NCBI GenBank assembly: GCA_902810755.1
Contig: CADDYT010000008.1
Span: forward strand, 1-64,000
Length of the DNA: 64,000 bases
Direction: 5' to 3'
Origin: Chloroflexota bacterium
GTDB taxonomy: Bacteria > Chloroflexota > Ktedonobacteria > Ktedonobacterales > Ktedonobacteraceae
In this document: in pieces, positions 44,340-52,996 of the stretch
Layout: each line of letters opens with the position of its first letter
How positions within the stretch are numbered: position 1 is the first letter of the stretch
Made by a program: the position numbers and the translations under genes
Notes under the pieces: generated by a model
Seen by the model: the letters and a program-made list of their open reading frames with translations, nothing else
Told to the model about the DNA's origin: nothing
The model's database searches: none

Positions 44340-45311
44340 ATGGAACAACCTGTTATATCAGACAGAGGAGACATCCCCGCGCGCAGTCTTTTGCTGACGG
44401 CCCCGCAGCGTTTAGAATGGGTCAGCGCGACCCTGCCTCCGTTGGGGGAGCGGGACGTGCTGGTGCAGACACGTACAGGAGCGATTAGCACTGGCAGCGA
44501 ACTGCCGCACTACCTGGGAAACTCGCGGAGCAGCAAGCCGACGAGCTATCCGTGCATGACCGGCTATGAAAGCGTTGGCACGGTGCTGGCCTGCGGCGTC
44601 GCCGTGCAACATATTCGCGTGGGAGAGCGCGTTGTCGCTTTCTACGGACACAGGACGCACGCGATTGTACCGGAGGCGAAGGCAATTGTCGTGCCGGCTG
44701 ACATCTCGGATGCGCTGGCAATACTGGCAATTCTCAGTTGCGATGCCGCGAAGGGCGTGCGCAAACTCGCGCCTCAAGCAGATGAGCCTGTTCTCGTGAC
44801 GGGCGCCGGTACAATGGGTCTGCTCACGCTCTTCATCCTCAAAGCCTGTGGGGTGGCCATCGTTGATATGGTTGAGCCACGTAGAGAACGGCACGCCCTG
44901 GCATACAGGCTGGGGGCCAGCCATGTCCTGTGTCCGCAAGATTTGCCGACGACGAGCGAAAGCTACGCGGCTGGCTTCGAGTGTTCGAGCAGTAATGCGG
45001 CCTTTACCCTGCTCCAGCAGCAGATGCAACAGGATGGGCGCATCTGCATTACCGCCGACGGCAACAGAGAGCCACTTGTGCTGGCGCCAGCCTTCCACGA
45101 AAAAGAGTTGCAGCTTGTCGGCTCAAGCGATGGCTGGGATTATCACGCACACGCCGCCTGGTATTTCCAGTACCTCCGGCAGCACCCAACCAGCCTGGAA
45201 GCACTGTTTGAGATTAGAGTATCAGCCGATGCCTTAATAGCCACCTTCGCCCATCTGGCGGCAGGCGCGCTACAACCGGTGAAGGTGCTGGTCGATTACG
45301 CAGAGCCTTAA
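44340..45311 (+). CDS. Zinc-binding alcohol dehydrogenase-like (MDR) protein
   Basis: A 323-residue medium-chain dehydrogenase/reductase. It has the MDR core: RDVLVQTRTGAISTGSELPH, CMTGYESVGTVLACG, a shortened catalytic domain and the Rossmann motif VLVTGAGTMGLLTLFILKAC. The usual structural-zinc Cys cluster is missing and the GxGxxG is present, as in BchC-like and other non-classical members. It likely oxidises or reduces a hydroxyl/keto group on a sugar or lipid intermediate, given that it follows a GT9 gene by 45 bases. The exact reaction cannot be assigned. Confidence 0.8.
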   Translation: MEQPVISDRGDIPARSLLLTAPQRLEWVSATLPPLGERDVLVQTRTGAISTGSELPHYLGNSRSSKPTSYPCMTGYESVGTVLACGVAVQHIRVGERVVAFYGHRTHAIVPEAKAIVVPADISDALAILAILSCDAAKGVRKLAPQADEPVLVTGAGTMGLLTLFILKACGVAIVDMVEPRRERHALAYRLGASHVLCPQDLPTTSESYAAGFECSSSNAAFTLLQQQMQQDGRICITADGNREPLVLAPAFHEKELQLVGSSDGWDYHAHAAWYFQYLRQHPTSLEALFEIRVSADALIATFAHLAAGALQPVKVLVDYAEP

Positions 45312-45324
45312 CGCCTGTTTCCTC

Positions 45325-45353
45325 TCGACAGGCGACTTCCGTTATGGTACACT
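45325..45353 (+). promoter_or_regulatory. Predicted promoter of the Rpn-like nuclease gene
   Basis: TCGACA (45325-45330), 17-nt spacer, TACACT (45348-45353), about 32 nt before the preferred ATG start. Confidence 0.4.
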
Positions 45354-45385
45354 GCTCTTAGAATGTTTGTGTGGAGCGTATGTGT

Positions 45386-46408
45386 ATGTCGACCCCGTAT
45401 GATGAGAGTTTTAAGACGCTGATCCGAGATGATCCGTTAGCCTTTATCCATCTGATGTTTCCCGGCGCGCAGCTGGTGCGGCAGTTGCGGGAGAAACTGA
45501 AAGAATGGAAGCTGGAGGTGGATGCCCTTTTTGAAATTACGCTGGAAAGCGGAATCCCGATCCTGGTGCATTACGAGTTCCAGACCTACAATGATCCAGA
45601 AATGGCGAAACGGCTCTTGCGCTATAATGTGCTGATCTGGAGCGAGTACAATCTGCCGGTCTGTTCCTGTGTCATCCATGTGCTGGGCGATGGTCACTTA
45701 CCCACCTCACCCTTTCAGCTCGAAATTGACCCGACCAGACCGATCTTCCGCTTTCACTTTGACGTTCTCGAATTAGGGGAGCTATCCCCCGAAGAGCTGA
45801 TGCAAACGGGTCAACCCAACCTGTTTCCGCTCCTGCCCTTTACCAGAGGCGGAGCCAGCCGTGAGGTGGTTGAGACCGTTTTTGAAGAACTGGTGCAAAG
45901 CGGCAAAACCAACTTACTCTCCGTCGCCCAGACGCTGGCTTCCCTGGCTTTCGGGCGGGCAAAGAATGATACCGATCAGGAATGGCTTCTCAGGAGGTAC
46001 AGGCAAATGTTTGATATTATCAAAGATACTCCTGTTTACAGGGAGATGGTGCGCGATGCTCGTGAAGAGGGATGGGAGAAAGGGTTGAAAGAGGGACGGG
46101 AGGAAGGGTTGAAAGAGGGACTGGAAAAGGGACTGGAAAAGGGACTGGAAAAGGGACTGGAAAAGGGGATCGAGGAGGGGCGCAAGCAGGGTCAAGTAGA
46201 GGCATTAGAGCAGACTTTGATAGATCTCATTGCTGATCGCTTTCCCAGACTGGTTCGCTTTGCGAGAAGACAGCTTTCAGACGTTGATGATCCAGCCCTT
46301 TTGCGCCTGCTGGTTCTTAAGCTCAGTACCGCTCAGACGGCGGAGGAAGCGCGGGAACAACTGCTGACCATCATAGAAGAAGCTGACGAAGAGCAGGGCG
46401 AGCAATAG
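45386..46408 (+). CDS. Rpn-family (PD-(D/E)XK) putative nuclease/transposase-like protein
   Basis: A 340-residue protein of the Rpn/YhgA-like (PDDEXK transposase) family. Near the N-terminus: YDESFKTLIRDDPLAFIHLM, then LEVDALFEITLESGIPILVH YEFQTY, which supplies the Asp ... Glu-x-Gln of the nuclease core. Family members promote recombination in E. coli and are widespread as mobile, multi-copy genes. The region around residues 225-265 is a Lys/Glu/Gly-rich helix encoded partly by four exact 12-bp repeats (EKGL units). ATG 45386 is favoured by GGAG at 45373-45376; ATG 45380 is possible. Lower GC than the neighbours suggests transfer. Confidence 0.82.
   Translation: MSTPYDESFKTLIRDDPLAFIHLMFPGAQLVRQLREKLKEWKLEVDALFEITLESGIPILVHYEFQTYNDPEMAKRLLRYNVLIWSEYNLPVCSCVIHVLGDGHLPTSPFQLEIDPTRPIFRFHFDVLELGELSPEELMQTGQPNLFPLLPFTRGGASREVVETVFEELVQSGKTNLLSVAQTLASLAFGRAKNDTDQEWLLRRYRQMFDIIKDTPVYREMVRDAREEGWEKGLKEGREEGLKEGLEKGLEKGLEKGLEKGIEEGRKQGQVEALEQTLIDLIADRFPRLVRFARRQLSDVDDPALLRLLVLKLSTAQTAEEAREQLLTIIEEADEEQGEQ
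46118..46165 (+). repeat. Four-copy 12-bp coding tandem repeat in the Rpn-like gene
   Basis: GGACTGGAAAAG repeated four times without error. Being a multiple of three, copy-number change would alter linker length (GLEK) without a frameshift. Confidence 0.9.
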
Positions 46409-46444
46409 ACAAATGTAAGGTCGCCTTCAAAACAGGACTGATAA

Positions 46445-46501
46445 GCGAGCGAAGCAAAGAGGACGTGGCAAGTTTGTCCGCGTCCTCTTTGCTTCGCTCG
46501 C
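46445..46501. terminator. 21-bp inverted repeat terminator after the Rpn-like gene
   Basis: 46445-46465 is the exact reverse complement of 46481-46501, with a 15-nt loop, 36 nt after the stop of the Rpn-like gene. Confidence 0.75.
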
Positions 46502-46569
46502 CATACTCTGGACAATCCTGCCCTCCCCTGCTACCATAGGAGCATATCTTATCATGGTGGAAAGGATGG

Positions 46570-47952
46570 ATGTTTGCTATGGCAAGCCAGGTAGAAACCT
46601 ATATTCGCGAACACGAGGATCGCTTTCTGGAAGATCTGAAGGGGTGGCTGCGCATTCCGAGCATCAGCACGCTGCCGGAGCATGTGGGCGACGTGCAGCA
46701 GGCTGCCGAATATGCCGCCGACCAGTTGCGGCGCATCGGCTTCGAGCAGGTGCAGGTGATACCAACGAAGGGACACCCGCTCGTCTATGGCGAATGGCTC
46801 AAGGCGCCGGGCAAGCCGACGCTGCTCATTTACGGGCATTACGATGTGCAGCCCGTTGACCCCCTCGATCTGTGGGAGTCGCCGCCGTTCGAGCCGACGA
46901 TTCGCGGAGGCAACCTCTATGCGCGCGGCGCTGCCGATGACAAGGGGCAGACGATGCTCGTTTTCAAGGCGCTGGAATCGTTAATGACCGTCAACGGCAG
47001 GCTGCCCGTCAACGTGCGCGTGCTGATCGAGGGAGAGGAGGAGGCCGGCGGCGAGTCCATCGAGCAGTACGTGCGCGCCTACCCCGAACGCCTGCGCTGC
47101 GACGCCGCCTTCATCTGCGATACCGGCATGCCTTCGCCGGAACTGCCCGCGCTAGTCTACGGATTGCGCGGCATTGTCTACACGGAGGTCGAGGCGCGCG
47201 GGGCAAAGCGAGACCTGCATTCGGGGATGTACGGCGGGGTCGCGCCCAACCCGCTGCACGCGCTCGCGCTCATCATTGCCGGGCTGAAGGATGCCGAAGG
47301 GCATATTCATATCCCCGGCCTCTATGACCACGTGCGCAAGCCGACGGCGGAGGAAGAAGCCTTCTGGCGGGAGGATCCGCTGCACACGGAAGAGGCATTG
47401 CTGGAAGAGATGGGCGTGCCGCAACTGGTGGGCGAGAACGAGTACCCGGCCCTGGAGCGACTGGGCGCGCGCCCGACACTGGAAGTTCACGGCATCGTCG
47501 GCGGCTTCACGGGCGAGGGGGCCAAGACCGTCATTCCCGCCGAGGCAAAGGCCAAGATCAGCCTGCGCCTGCCCCCGGATGTAACCTCGGAGGAAGCGTT
47601 CGCGCTCTTTGAGCGGCGCGTGCATGAACTGGCCCCGCCGGGAGTGCAGATCACGGTGCGCAACATTCACGGCGGCGAGTCGGTGCTGGTGCCGGTGGAT
47701 ACCGCGCCCATGCGCGCCGCCGCTGCTGCCCTGCAAGAGGTCTACGGCAGAGAGCCGGTCTTCCTGCGCGAAGGCGGCTCCATTCCCATCGCCGCCCTCT
47801 TCTATACCGTGCTGAACGTCCCCGTCGTCATGATGGGCTTCGGCCTGCCCGACGACAACCTGCACGCCCCCAACGAGAAATATTCCATCTCGCAATTTTA
47901 TAAGGGCATTCGCACGGTCGCCAGCTTCTTGCAGCGGTTGGGACAGGAGTAG
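46570..47952 (+). CDS. M20-family dipeptidase (CNDP-like)
   Basis: A 460-residue metallopeptidase hydrolysing dipeptides or N-acyl amino acids. Metal and catalytic residues are in LLIYGHYDVQPVDP (His and Asp), YARGAADDKGQ (bridging Asp), VLIEGEEEAGGESIEQY (catalytic Glu and metal Glu), FICDTGMP (Asp) and PDDNLHAPNEKYSI (His). The dimerisation/lid domain is inserted after the first part, as in dinuclear zinc M20 enzymes. ATG 46570 follows AAAGG closely; ATG 46579 is possible. The next gene, also M20, starts three bases after the stop. The two proteins share the same motif order but differ clearly in sequence. Confidence 0.92.
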   Translation: MFAMASQVETYIREHEDRFLEDLKGWLRIPSISTLPEHVGDVQQAAEYAADQLRRIGFEQVQVIPTKGHPLVYGEWLKAPGKPTLLIYGHYDVQPVDPLDLWESPPFEPTIRGGNLYARGAADDKGQTMLVFKALESLMTVNGRLPVNVRVLIEGEEEAGGESIEQYVRAYPERLRCDAAFICDTGMPSPELPALVYGLRGIVYTEVEARGAKRDLHSGMYGGVAPNPLHALALIIAGLKDAEGHIHIPGLYDHVRKPTAEEEAFWREDPLHTEEALLEEMGVPQLVGENEYPALERLGARPTLEVHGIVGGFTGEGAKTVIPAEAKAKISLRLPPDVTSEEAFALFERRVHELAPPGVQITVRNIHGGESVLVPVDTAPMRAAAAALQEVYGREPVFLREGGSIPIAALFYTVLNVPVVMMGFGLPDDNLHAPNEKYSISQFYKGIRTVASFLQRLGQE

Positions 47953-47955
47953 AGC

Positions 47956-49326
47956 ATGGCAGAAACTAACGTAAACACCTATCTTGAAACGCATCCTGAC
48001 GAGGCGCAGGCCCTGCTGGAGCAATTGACGCGGCAGCCGAGCGTGGCGGCGCAGGGGCTGGGCATGGCGGAGATGGCCGACCTGGTGGAGCGGCTGCTGC
48101 AAGAGACGGGTTTCTCCACGCAGAGACTGCATGCCGAGGGCGCGCCAACGGCCATCTACGGCGAACTGCGCGGGCGCAGTCCCTACACCGTGCTGCTCTA
48201 CAACCATTACGATGTGCAGCCTGCCGAGCCGCTGGAGTTGTGGAATACGCCGCCGTTCGAGCCGACGGTGCGCGAGGGCAAGCTTTTTGCGCGCGGCTCC
48301 GCCGACAACAAGGGGGAGATTTCCGCCCGTTTAGCCGCCATTCGCGCGCTGCTCGCAACTGAGGGCGAACTGCCGATCACGCTGCGCTGGATTATCGAGG
48401 GTGAGGAGGAGGTGGGCAGCCCGCATTTCGCGGCCATCGCCGAGCAGTACGCGCCATTGCTCCAGGCCGATGCCTGTTTCTGGGAGGGCGCGCATTTCGG
48501 CCCCACCGGTCGCCCGGAATTGCTGCTCGGCACCAAGGGGCTGCTCTACGTGCAGCTTGACGTGGAGGGCGCGGGTATCGATGCCCATTCCGGTTCGGCC
48601 CCCATCCTGCCTGCCCCGGCATGGCGGCTCGTGCATGCGCTGGCCTCGCTCAAGACACCGGAGGGGCGTGTCCTCATTCCCGGCTTCTATGATGACGTGC
48701 TGCCGCCCTCGGAGCAGCAACTGGCGGCCATCGCCGACCAGCCCGACATGGATGCCGAACTGCGCGAAGCCTACCGGGTCGATGCCTTCGTCGATAATCT
48801 CTCCGGCGCGGCCCTGCGCGAGCGGCTGATGTTCACCCCCACCTGCAATATCGCCGGTCTGCTCAGCGGCTACACCGGCTCCGGCGTCAAAACCGTGCTG
48901 CCAGCAAAAGCGATGGCGAAGATCGATTTCCGCCTCGTCCCCAACCAGGAGCCGCAGGATATCGCGGCCAAATTGCGCGCCTACCTGGATGCGCAGGGCT
49001 ACAGCGATGTCCGCCTCAGCGTCCTCGGCGGCGCGCCGCCCGTCGTGACGCCGATGGAGGAGCCGATTGTGCAGCGCGTGAAAGAGATCGCGCAGGAGTA
49101 TAGCGGACAGAGGCCGGTCATCAACCCCATCGCGGGCGGGACATTGCCCCTGCTGGGGGCGCTGCGCCGCTTTGTCGGCGTTCCCGGCCTCGCCGTCCCC
49201 GGCAACCCGACCTACTGGGCCAACGGCGCCCACGCCCCCAACGAGCATATCCGCCTCGGCGATCTGCAGCAGGCCGTGCGCTTCAACTGCTACCTGTTCT
49301 CTTCTCTGGAAGAGGGGATGAAATAA
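47956..49326 (+). CDS. M20-family dipeptidase (second paralogue)
   Basis: A 456-residue M20 peptidase of the same subgroup as its neighbour. Metal-site segments: TVLLYNHYDVQPAEP, FARGSADNKGE, WIIEGEEEVGSPHF and ANGAHAPNEHIRLGDLQ. The central GLLYVQLDVEGAGIDAHSGS marks the lid domain. A tight three-base gap to the upstream paralogue points to one transcript; the two may form a heterodimer or have different peptide preferences. The last five codons (EEGMK and stop) fall inside a 92-nt perfect palindrome shared with the 3' end of the convergent tryptophan dioxygenase gene. Confidence 0.92.
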   Translation: MAETNVNTYLETHPDEAQALLEQLTRQPSVAAQGLGMAEMADLVERLLQETGFSTQRLHAEGAPTAIYGELRGRSPYTVLLYNHYDVQPAEPLELWNTPPFEPTVREGKLFARGSADNKGEISARLAAIRALLATEGELPITLRWIIEGEEEVGSPHFAAIAEQYAPLLQADACFWEGAHFGPTGRPELLLGTKGLLYVQLDVEGAGIDAHSGSAPILPAPAWRLVHALASLKTPEGRVLIPGFYDDVLPPSEQQLAAIADQPDMDAELREAYRVDAFVDNLSGAALRERLMFTPTCNIAGLLSGYTGSGVKTVLPAKAMAKIDFRLVPNQEPQDIAAKLRAYLDAQGYSDVRLSVLGGAPPVVTPMEEPIVQRVKEIAQEYSGQRPVINPIAGGTLPLLGALRRFVGVPGLAVPGNPTYWANGAHAPNEHIRLGDLQQAVRFNCYLFSSLEEGMK

Positions 49327-49400
49327 AAGGAAACCGGCATATGGCCCGCGTTCGCGAACGCGGGCCATATGCCGGTTTCCTTTTATTTCATCCCCTCTTC
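49309..49400. terminator. 92-nt perfect palindrome across two convergent gene ends (terminator)
   Basis: Bases 49309-49400 read the same on both strands without a mismatch or loop (centre 49354/49355, TTCGCGAA). Both stop codons and the last five or so codons of each gene lie in the arms, so both proteins end EEGMK. Confidence 0.9.
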
Positions 49401-50099
49401 GTCCGCTATCTTTGTGAGCTGGTTGCGTACTTCCCAGAGGTCGGGGTAGAAGCAATCGTTGAGGGTACGCTCAAGCACCTGCATGGGAGTGCCGCCGGTG
49501 CCGGTCGAGCCGGGGCCGATCATCCGCCTCGCCAGCTTGATGTGCTGGTCGCGGAAAATCTGGAAAATTTCGTCGTAGTCGGTGAGAGCCTCGGCAAAGG
49601 CGAGCAGGAGCGGGTAGCGGTCGGCGTGGATGTAGATATCGATGAGCGAAACCTGCTCGTGTGCCAGCACGGCGCAAAAATCGTCCCACAGCAGGGGCGA
49701 AAGGGTCATCAGGGCGTGGAAGCCGGGCGAATCGGTGCCGGCGCCATCGCCGAGGACCAGGCGGAAGCCATGAAAGTCCCAGGGAGACATCGTTTCCAGC
49801 ATGCGCATATTGTCCAGCATCAGGTGCTGGATTTTGATAACGCGCTGCATCAGCCGCGTGGCGTTGAGCAGGTCGAAGCGTTGGAGCAACGCGCGAATGG
49901 TGCGCAGTTCAAAGGCCGCTTCCTTCCACCACAACTCAAATACCTGATGGACGACCTGAAACTGCAATTCATCGTGGTGCGCCAGTTGCTCTTCCGGCTT
50001 CTGGAGCGAGAGCAATTCTTCCGTGCGCAGATATTTCTCGTAGGTGCTTTCTCCGGGAGCGTGCCGCCGTGTCCTGTGCGGCGTCATATTCTTGACCAT
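49383..50099 (-). CDS. kynA: Tryptophan 2,3-dioxygenase
   Basis: A 238-residue heme dioxygenase opening the indole ring of L-tryptophan to N-formylkynurenine, the first step of the kynurenine pathway. Family features: STYEKYLRTEELLSLQKPEE, HDELQFQVVHQVFELWWKEA (active-site His in VVHQ), SPWDFHGFR, HIKLARRMIGPGSTGTGGTP (proximal His of the heme and the GTGG substrate loop) and FYPDLWEVRN. ATG 50099 is chosen for the GAGAGGG upstream; the frame is open to 50159. The gene is somewhat shorter than eukaryotic TDO but normal for bacteria. No kynureninase or formamidase is adjacent. Confidence 0.9.
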   Translation of the reverse strand: MVKNMTPHRTRRHAPGESTYEKYLRTEELLSLQKPEEQLAHHDELQFQVVHQVFELWWKEAAFELRTIRALLQRFDLLNATRLMQRVIKIQHLMLDNMRMLETMSPWDFHGFRLVLGDGAGTDSPGFHALMTLSPLLWDDFCAVLAHEQVSLIDIYIHADRYPLLLAFAEALTDYDEIFQIFRDQHIKLARRMIGPGSTGTGGTPMQVLERTLNDCFYPDLWEVRNQLTKIADEEGMK

Positions 50100-50162
50100 C
50101 GTAGTTTTCCCTCTCTGGAATGCTGCCAGAGGCGTCATTGCCACGTAACCGGAACGCATTAC

Positions 50163-50474
50163 CTATCGTTTCGCCTTCTTATGCTTTTCGGCCCTGCGCT
50201 GCTTCTCCACGGCTTCGGCCTGCTGGTTGTAAGAACTCGCGCCGGGCAGCGTGACATCGGGCGTAGTATGCGCGGGGACGCGGGCACTGGACACGCCGGC
50301 CTCCATGTCATAGGCGATCTCAACCATCTGGTCGGTGCGCGTGGGCATGGGTCTCTCGCCCGGCGGCGGCGGCGTCGCCTGCGGCCCCGCCTTCGATGTC
50401 GGCCAGGGCGGTAGCGGCGGAATTTTGACAATGGGCTGTACAGCTTTCTCTTGCTGCTCTTTCTCTAGCTGCAT
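50163..50474 (-). CDS. Small proline-rich hypothetical protein (103 aa)
   Basis: A 103-residue protein without a recognised family. The middle is rich in Pro (IPPLPPWPTSKAGPQATPPP), and the ends are Glu/Lys/Gln/Arg-rich (EAVEKQRRAEKHKKAKR at the C-terminus), so it is probably mostly disordered. A very good ribosome-binding site (GAGGAGG) precedes the ATG at 50474, which supports translation. It lies 63 bases upstream of tryptophan dioxygenase on the same strand and may be co-transcribed with it. Possible role as a linker or regulatory protein is unknown. Confidence 0.6.
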   Translation of the reverse strand: MQLEKEQQEKAVQPIVKIPPLPPWPTSKAGPQATPPPPGERPMPTRTDQMVEIAYDMEAGVSSARVPAHTTPDVTLPGASSYNQQAEAVEKQRRAEKHKKAKR

Positions 50475-50554
50475 AGGGACCTCCTCTGTCCTTTTCCTCT
50501 ATTGTATCACGTATGGGAGAAGAGTGAAGGCACATTTACCTGAAAAGGTCAGCC

Positions 50555-51619
50555 CTATCTCCCTCTGGCAACGAAGAAGAGTCCGGCGATGCCGATGATA
50601 TAGAGAAACAACACTGTCAGGGAGTCGAGGCCGATGATTTTGAAGATGCGAGGGCGAAAGATCAGCCCGTAGAGGTAGACGGAGACGAGCAGAATCCCCA
50701 GGCCGGAAAGGTAGATATCCGTATTGTTGGCGTGCGGCAGGACAGCTTCACCGGAAAGCAGGTTTGCCAGAAAAAAGAGGACGGGCAGGAAGGCATTGCC
50801 GCCCATGATATCACTGACCGCCATTGTATAGTCATTAACTTTGATTGAAGCCAGACCGGTCGAGAGGTCGGGCAGTGAAGTGGTGAAGGCAAGCGCGGTG
50901 GCGGCGAAGACAACGCCACTCCATCCCATGTGCATCGCAATCTGATTGCTGGTCTCTTCGAGTACAACCCCGGCAGCCAGGGTGAAGAGGGAAGCGATGG
51001 TGAAGACAATGACAATCATGGTAAAACTCATCCCTTTGATGTGTGTCGCCCGCGCCACCTTTGAACGTTTCGACAGGCCCGCCTGGCTGCCCGGCGCCTG
51101 CCCTTTCTCCTGCCAGGGTAAGTCGCGACGCGCTTTGTCGATCAGCATGATGCCGACGACCCAGATAGCGGCAATGAAAAAGCCACCAGGGGCAATACGG
51201 ACAAAGATGAGCGATGAGGGTAGCTGCGTCGCCATAATAGCCACGACGAGTACGGCCACGACCAGCACGCCTTCAAGAGCCAGTACGAGAGAGGCAGCAT
51301 AGTAGGTCAGCGCGCCTTTGCGCCCCAGACCGAATACATCTTCGACGACGAGAACCAGCGTCTGCATGGCAATGCCGCCCAGGATATCGCCCGTCGCAAT
51401 ATCAATATGATGGGCAATAGAGGCGCTGACGACAATGGCAAGCTCTGGTAGATTGGTGATGAAGCCCAGAATAATCAGCCCGCCAAGTGCTTCCCCGATA
51501 TGGAAGCGATCAGAAATCATGTCCGTCGTTTCAGAAACATAGATACCTGCTATCCAGACAATGATAGCTGAAACCACAAACAGAATAACAAGAACGGGAA
51601 AAGAAAGTGCCTGAAACAT
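50555..51619 (-). CDS. Sodium/calcium exchanger-family (CaCA) membrane protein
   Basis: A 354-residue protein with about ten hydrophobic helices. Two internally related alpha-repeats mark the cation/Ca2+ exchanger superfamily: GLIILGFITNLPELAIVVSA (about 47-66) and FAATALAFTTSLPDLSTGLA (about 245-265), each with the acidic residue in the LPE/LPD position that binds cation. A hydrophilic loop (about 170-200) separates the halves. The ion and coupling partner (Na+ or H+) cannot be told from the sequence. ATG 51619 has GAGGAGAG upstream. Confidence 0.85.
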   Translation of the reverse strand: MFQALSFPVLVILFVVSAIIVWIAGIYVSETTDMISDRFHIGEALGGLIILGFITNLPELAIVVSASIAHHIDIATGDILGGIAMQTLVLVVEDVFGLGRKGALTYYAASLVLALEGVLVVAVLVVAIMATQLPSSLIFVRIAPGGFFIAAIWVVGIMLIDKARRDLPWQEKGQAPGSQAGLSKRSKVARATHIKGMSFTMIVIVFTIASLFTLAAGVVLEETSNQIAMHMGWSGVVFAATALAFTTSLPDLSTGLASIKVNDYTMAVSDIMGGNAFLPVLFFLANLLSGEAVLPHANNTDIYLSGLGILLVSVYLYGLIFRPRIFKIIGLDSLTVLFLYIIGIAGLFFVARGR

Positions 51620-51815
51620 GGCTACATCTCTCCTCTATGGCCACCGCTAGAAGCTGGCTGGAACCTGCCTGTATAAAGGTTGACCTTGCCTACCTGTTGC
51701 ACGGGAAATCTTCCAGAAGCGTTTCAACAGGATGTTGAAGGCAAGGGAAGGACGTAAGACTGGTACTTCAGGGTCATTCGTCCCTATCAATGCGCTTCGG
51801 TACGTTGCATAGTAT

Positions 51816-51841
51816 AAGGGATGGGTTTGCTCCCATCCCTT
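51816..51841. terminator. Hairpin in the divergent spacer upstream of the epimerase gene
   Basis: AAGGGATGGG (51816-51825) pairs with CCCATCCCTT (51832-51841) around a six-base loop. It lies between divergent genes (51620-51893), so it could be a leader-transcript hairpin rather than a terminator. Nothing else is supported in this spacer. Confidence 0.4.
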
Positions 51842-51893
51842 GTCTATTGATGCACTAACAGGATACGCTGGAAAAGTGGAGGAAATATCGTCT

Positions 51894-52934
51894 ATGCGCG
51901 TGCTGATTACCGGGGCCACCGGCTTGCTCGGCGGACACCTGATTCGAGCGTTGCAGGAGCGAGGGGAGCAGATTCGCGCCCTGGTGCTGCCTGTAGAAAA
52001 CGCGGATAAGCTGATTGAGCAGGGCGTGGAGGTGGTGCGGGGGGATATTACGGATGCCAGTACGCTTGGCCCTGCCGTGAAAGATGTCGAGTTAATTTTT
52101 CATCTTGCCGGCATGATGGGCGTCTGGCGCCCGCTGGCCGATTACCGGCTGGTCAATGTGACCGGCACGGAAAATCTCTATAAGGCGGCGCAGGCTGCCG
52201 GGGTGCGCCGCTTCGTGCATACCAGCTCCCATACCGTCTACGGCCTCGGTCATGGCCGCTTCATGGTGGAGGAAGACCCGCTGAAGCCCGACCCCGACCC
52301 GTACAGCATCACGAAGGCCGAAGGCGACCGCATGATGCGGCGACTGATGATCGATAGCAACGTGGAGACGGTTATTTTGCGTCCCGGCACCTTCTTTGGC
52401 CCCGGCGACCGCCTGCACTTCGGACGCATGGCACAGAAGATGAAGGATGGGAAGGGCCTGATTATCGGTAAGGGCGATAACGCGCTGCCCTTCTGCTATG
52501 TGACCGACGTGGTGCAGGGCTTCATGCTGGCCGCCTACCATGAGAACGCGCCCGGCAACGTCTATAACATCACCAACGACCGCCCGCTGACACAGCAGGA
52601 GATGTTCGATGCCATCGCCGATGCCGTCGGCGGCAAGCGGCCCACACTGCACCTGCCCTACCTGCCCATCTACTACGGCAGCATTGTCGCGGAGAAGGTG
52701 GTGGCTCCCCTGACACGCACAAAGCCCATTGTGACGCAGTTGGGCGCGCTCATGTTTGGCAGCGACAACCGGCACAGCGTCGAGAAGGCGCGGCGCGAAC
52801 TGGGCTACGAACCGAAAGTAGACCTGCGCGAAGGTATTTTGCTGGCGGCTGAATGGTTCAACGCCGGCGGCATGGATCAGCCTTCCGTCACCCAGGCCAG
52901 CCAGAACGCTCCCCTGGCCGGTGCGAGAAGGTAA
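51894..52934 (+). CDS. NAD(P)-dependent epimerase/dehydratase (extended SDR)
   Basis: A 346-residue extended short-chain dehydrogenase. Cofactor motif MRVLITGATGLLGGH (about 1-15), Asp-containing RGDITDASTL, LIFHLAGMMG, and the catalytic YSITKAEGDR (Tyr and Lys, about 145-155) with Ser in VHTSSHTVYG upstream. PGTFFGPGDRLHFG follows. The layout resembles 3beta-hydroxysteroid/sterol dehydrogenase and dihydroflavonol reductase-like enzymes as well as nucleotide-sugar epimerases, so the substrate is open. GGAGG precedes ATG 51894. A 62-nt palindromic terminator follows. Confidence 0.9.
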   Translation: MRVLITGATGLLGGHLIRALQERGEQIRALVLPVENADKLIEQGVEVVRGDITDASTLGPAVKDVELIFHLAGMMGVWRPLADYRLVNVTGTENLYKAAQAAGVRRFVHTSSHTVYGLGHGRFMVEEDPLKPDPDPYSITKAEGDRMMRRLMIDSNVETVILRPGTFFGPGDRLHFGRMAQKMKDGKGLIIGKGDNALPFCYVTDVVQGFMLAAYHENAPGNVYNITNDRPLTQQEMFDAIADAVGGKRPTLHLPYLPIYYGSIVAEKVVAPLTRTKPIVTQLGALMFGSDNRHSVEKARRELGYEPKVDLREGILLAAEWFNAGGMDQPSVTQASQNAPLAGARR

Positions 52935-52996
52935 GAATAAGCGAGCAAGCAGAGGAGCCAGCCCGCGGGCTGGCTCCTCTGCTTGCTCGCTTATTC
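52935..52996. terminator. 62-nt perfect palindrome between convergent genes (bidirectional terminator)
   Basis: Both 31-nt halves are exact reverse complements, centred on CCCGCGGG, with no loop. It begins next to the stop of the epimerase gene and covers the last codon and stop of the zinc-ribbon gene. Confidence 0.88.

Noticed and set aside
48331..49455. 374-codon minus-strand open frame opposite the second M20 gene
   Set aside because: Antisense shadow; extends through the palindrome and shows no family motif.
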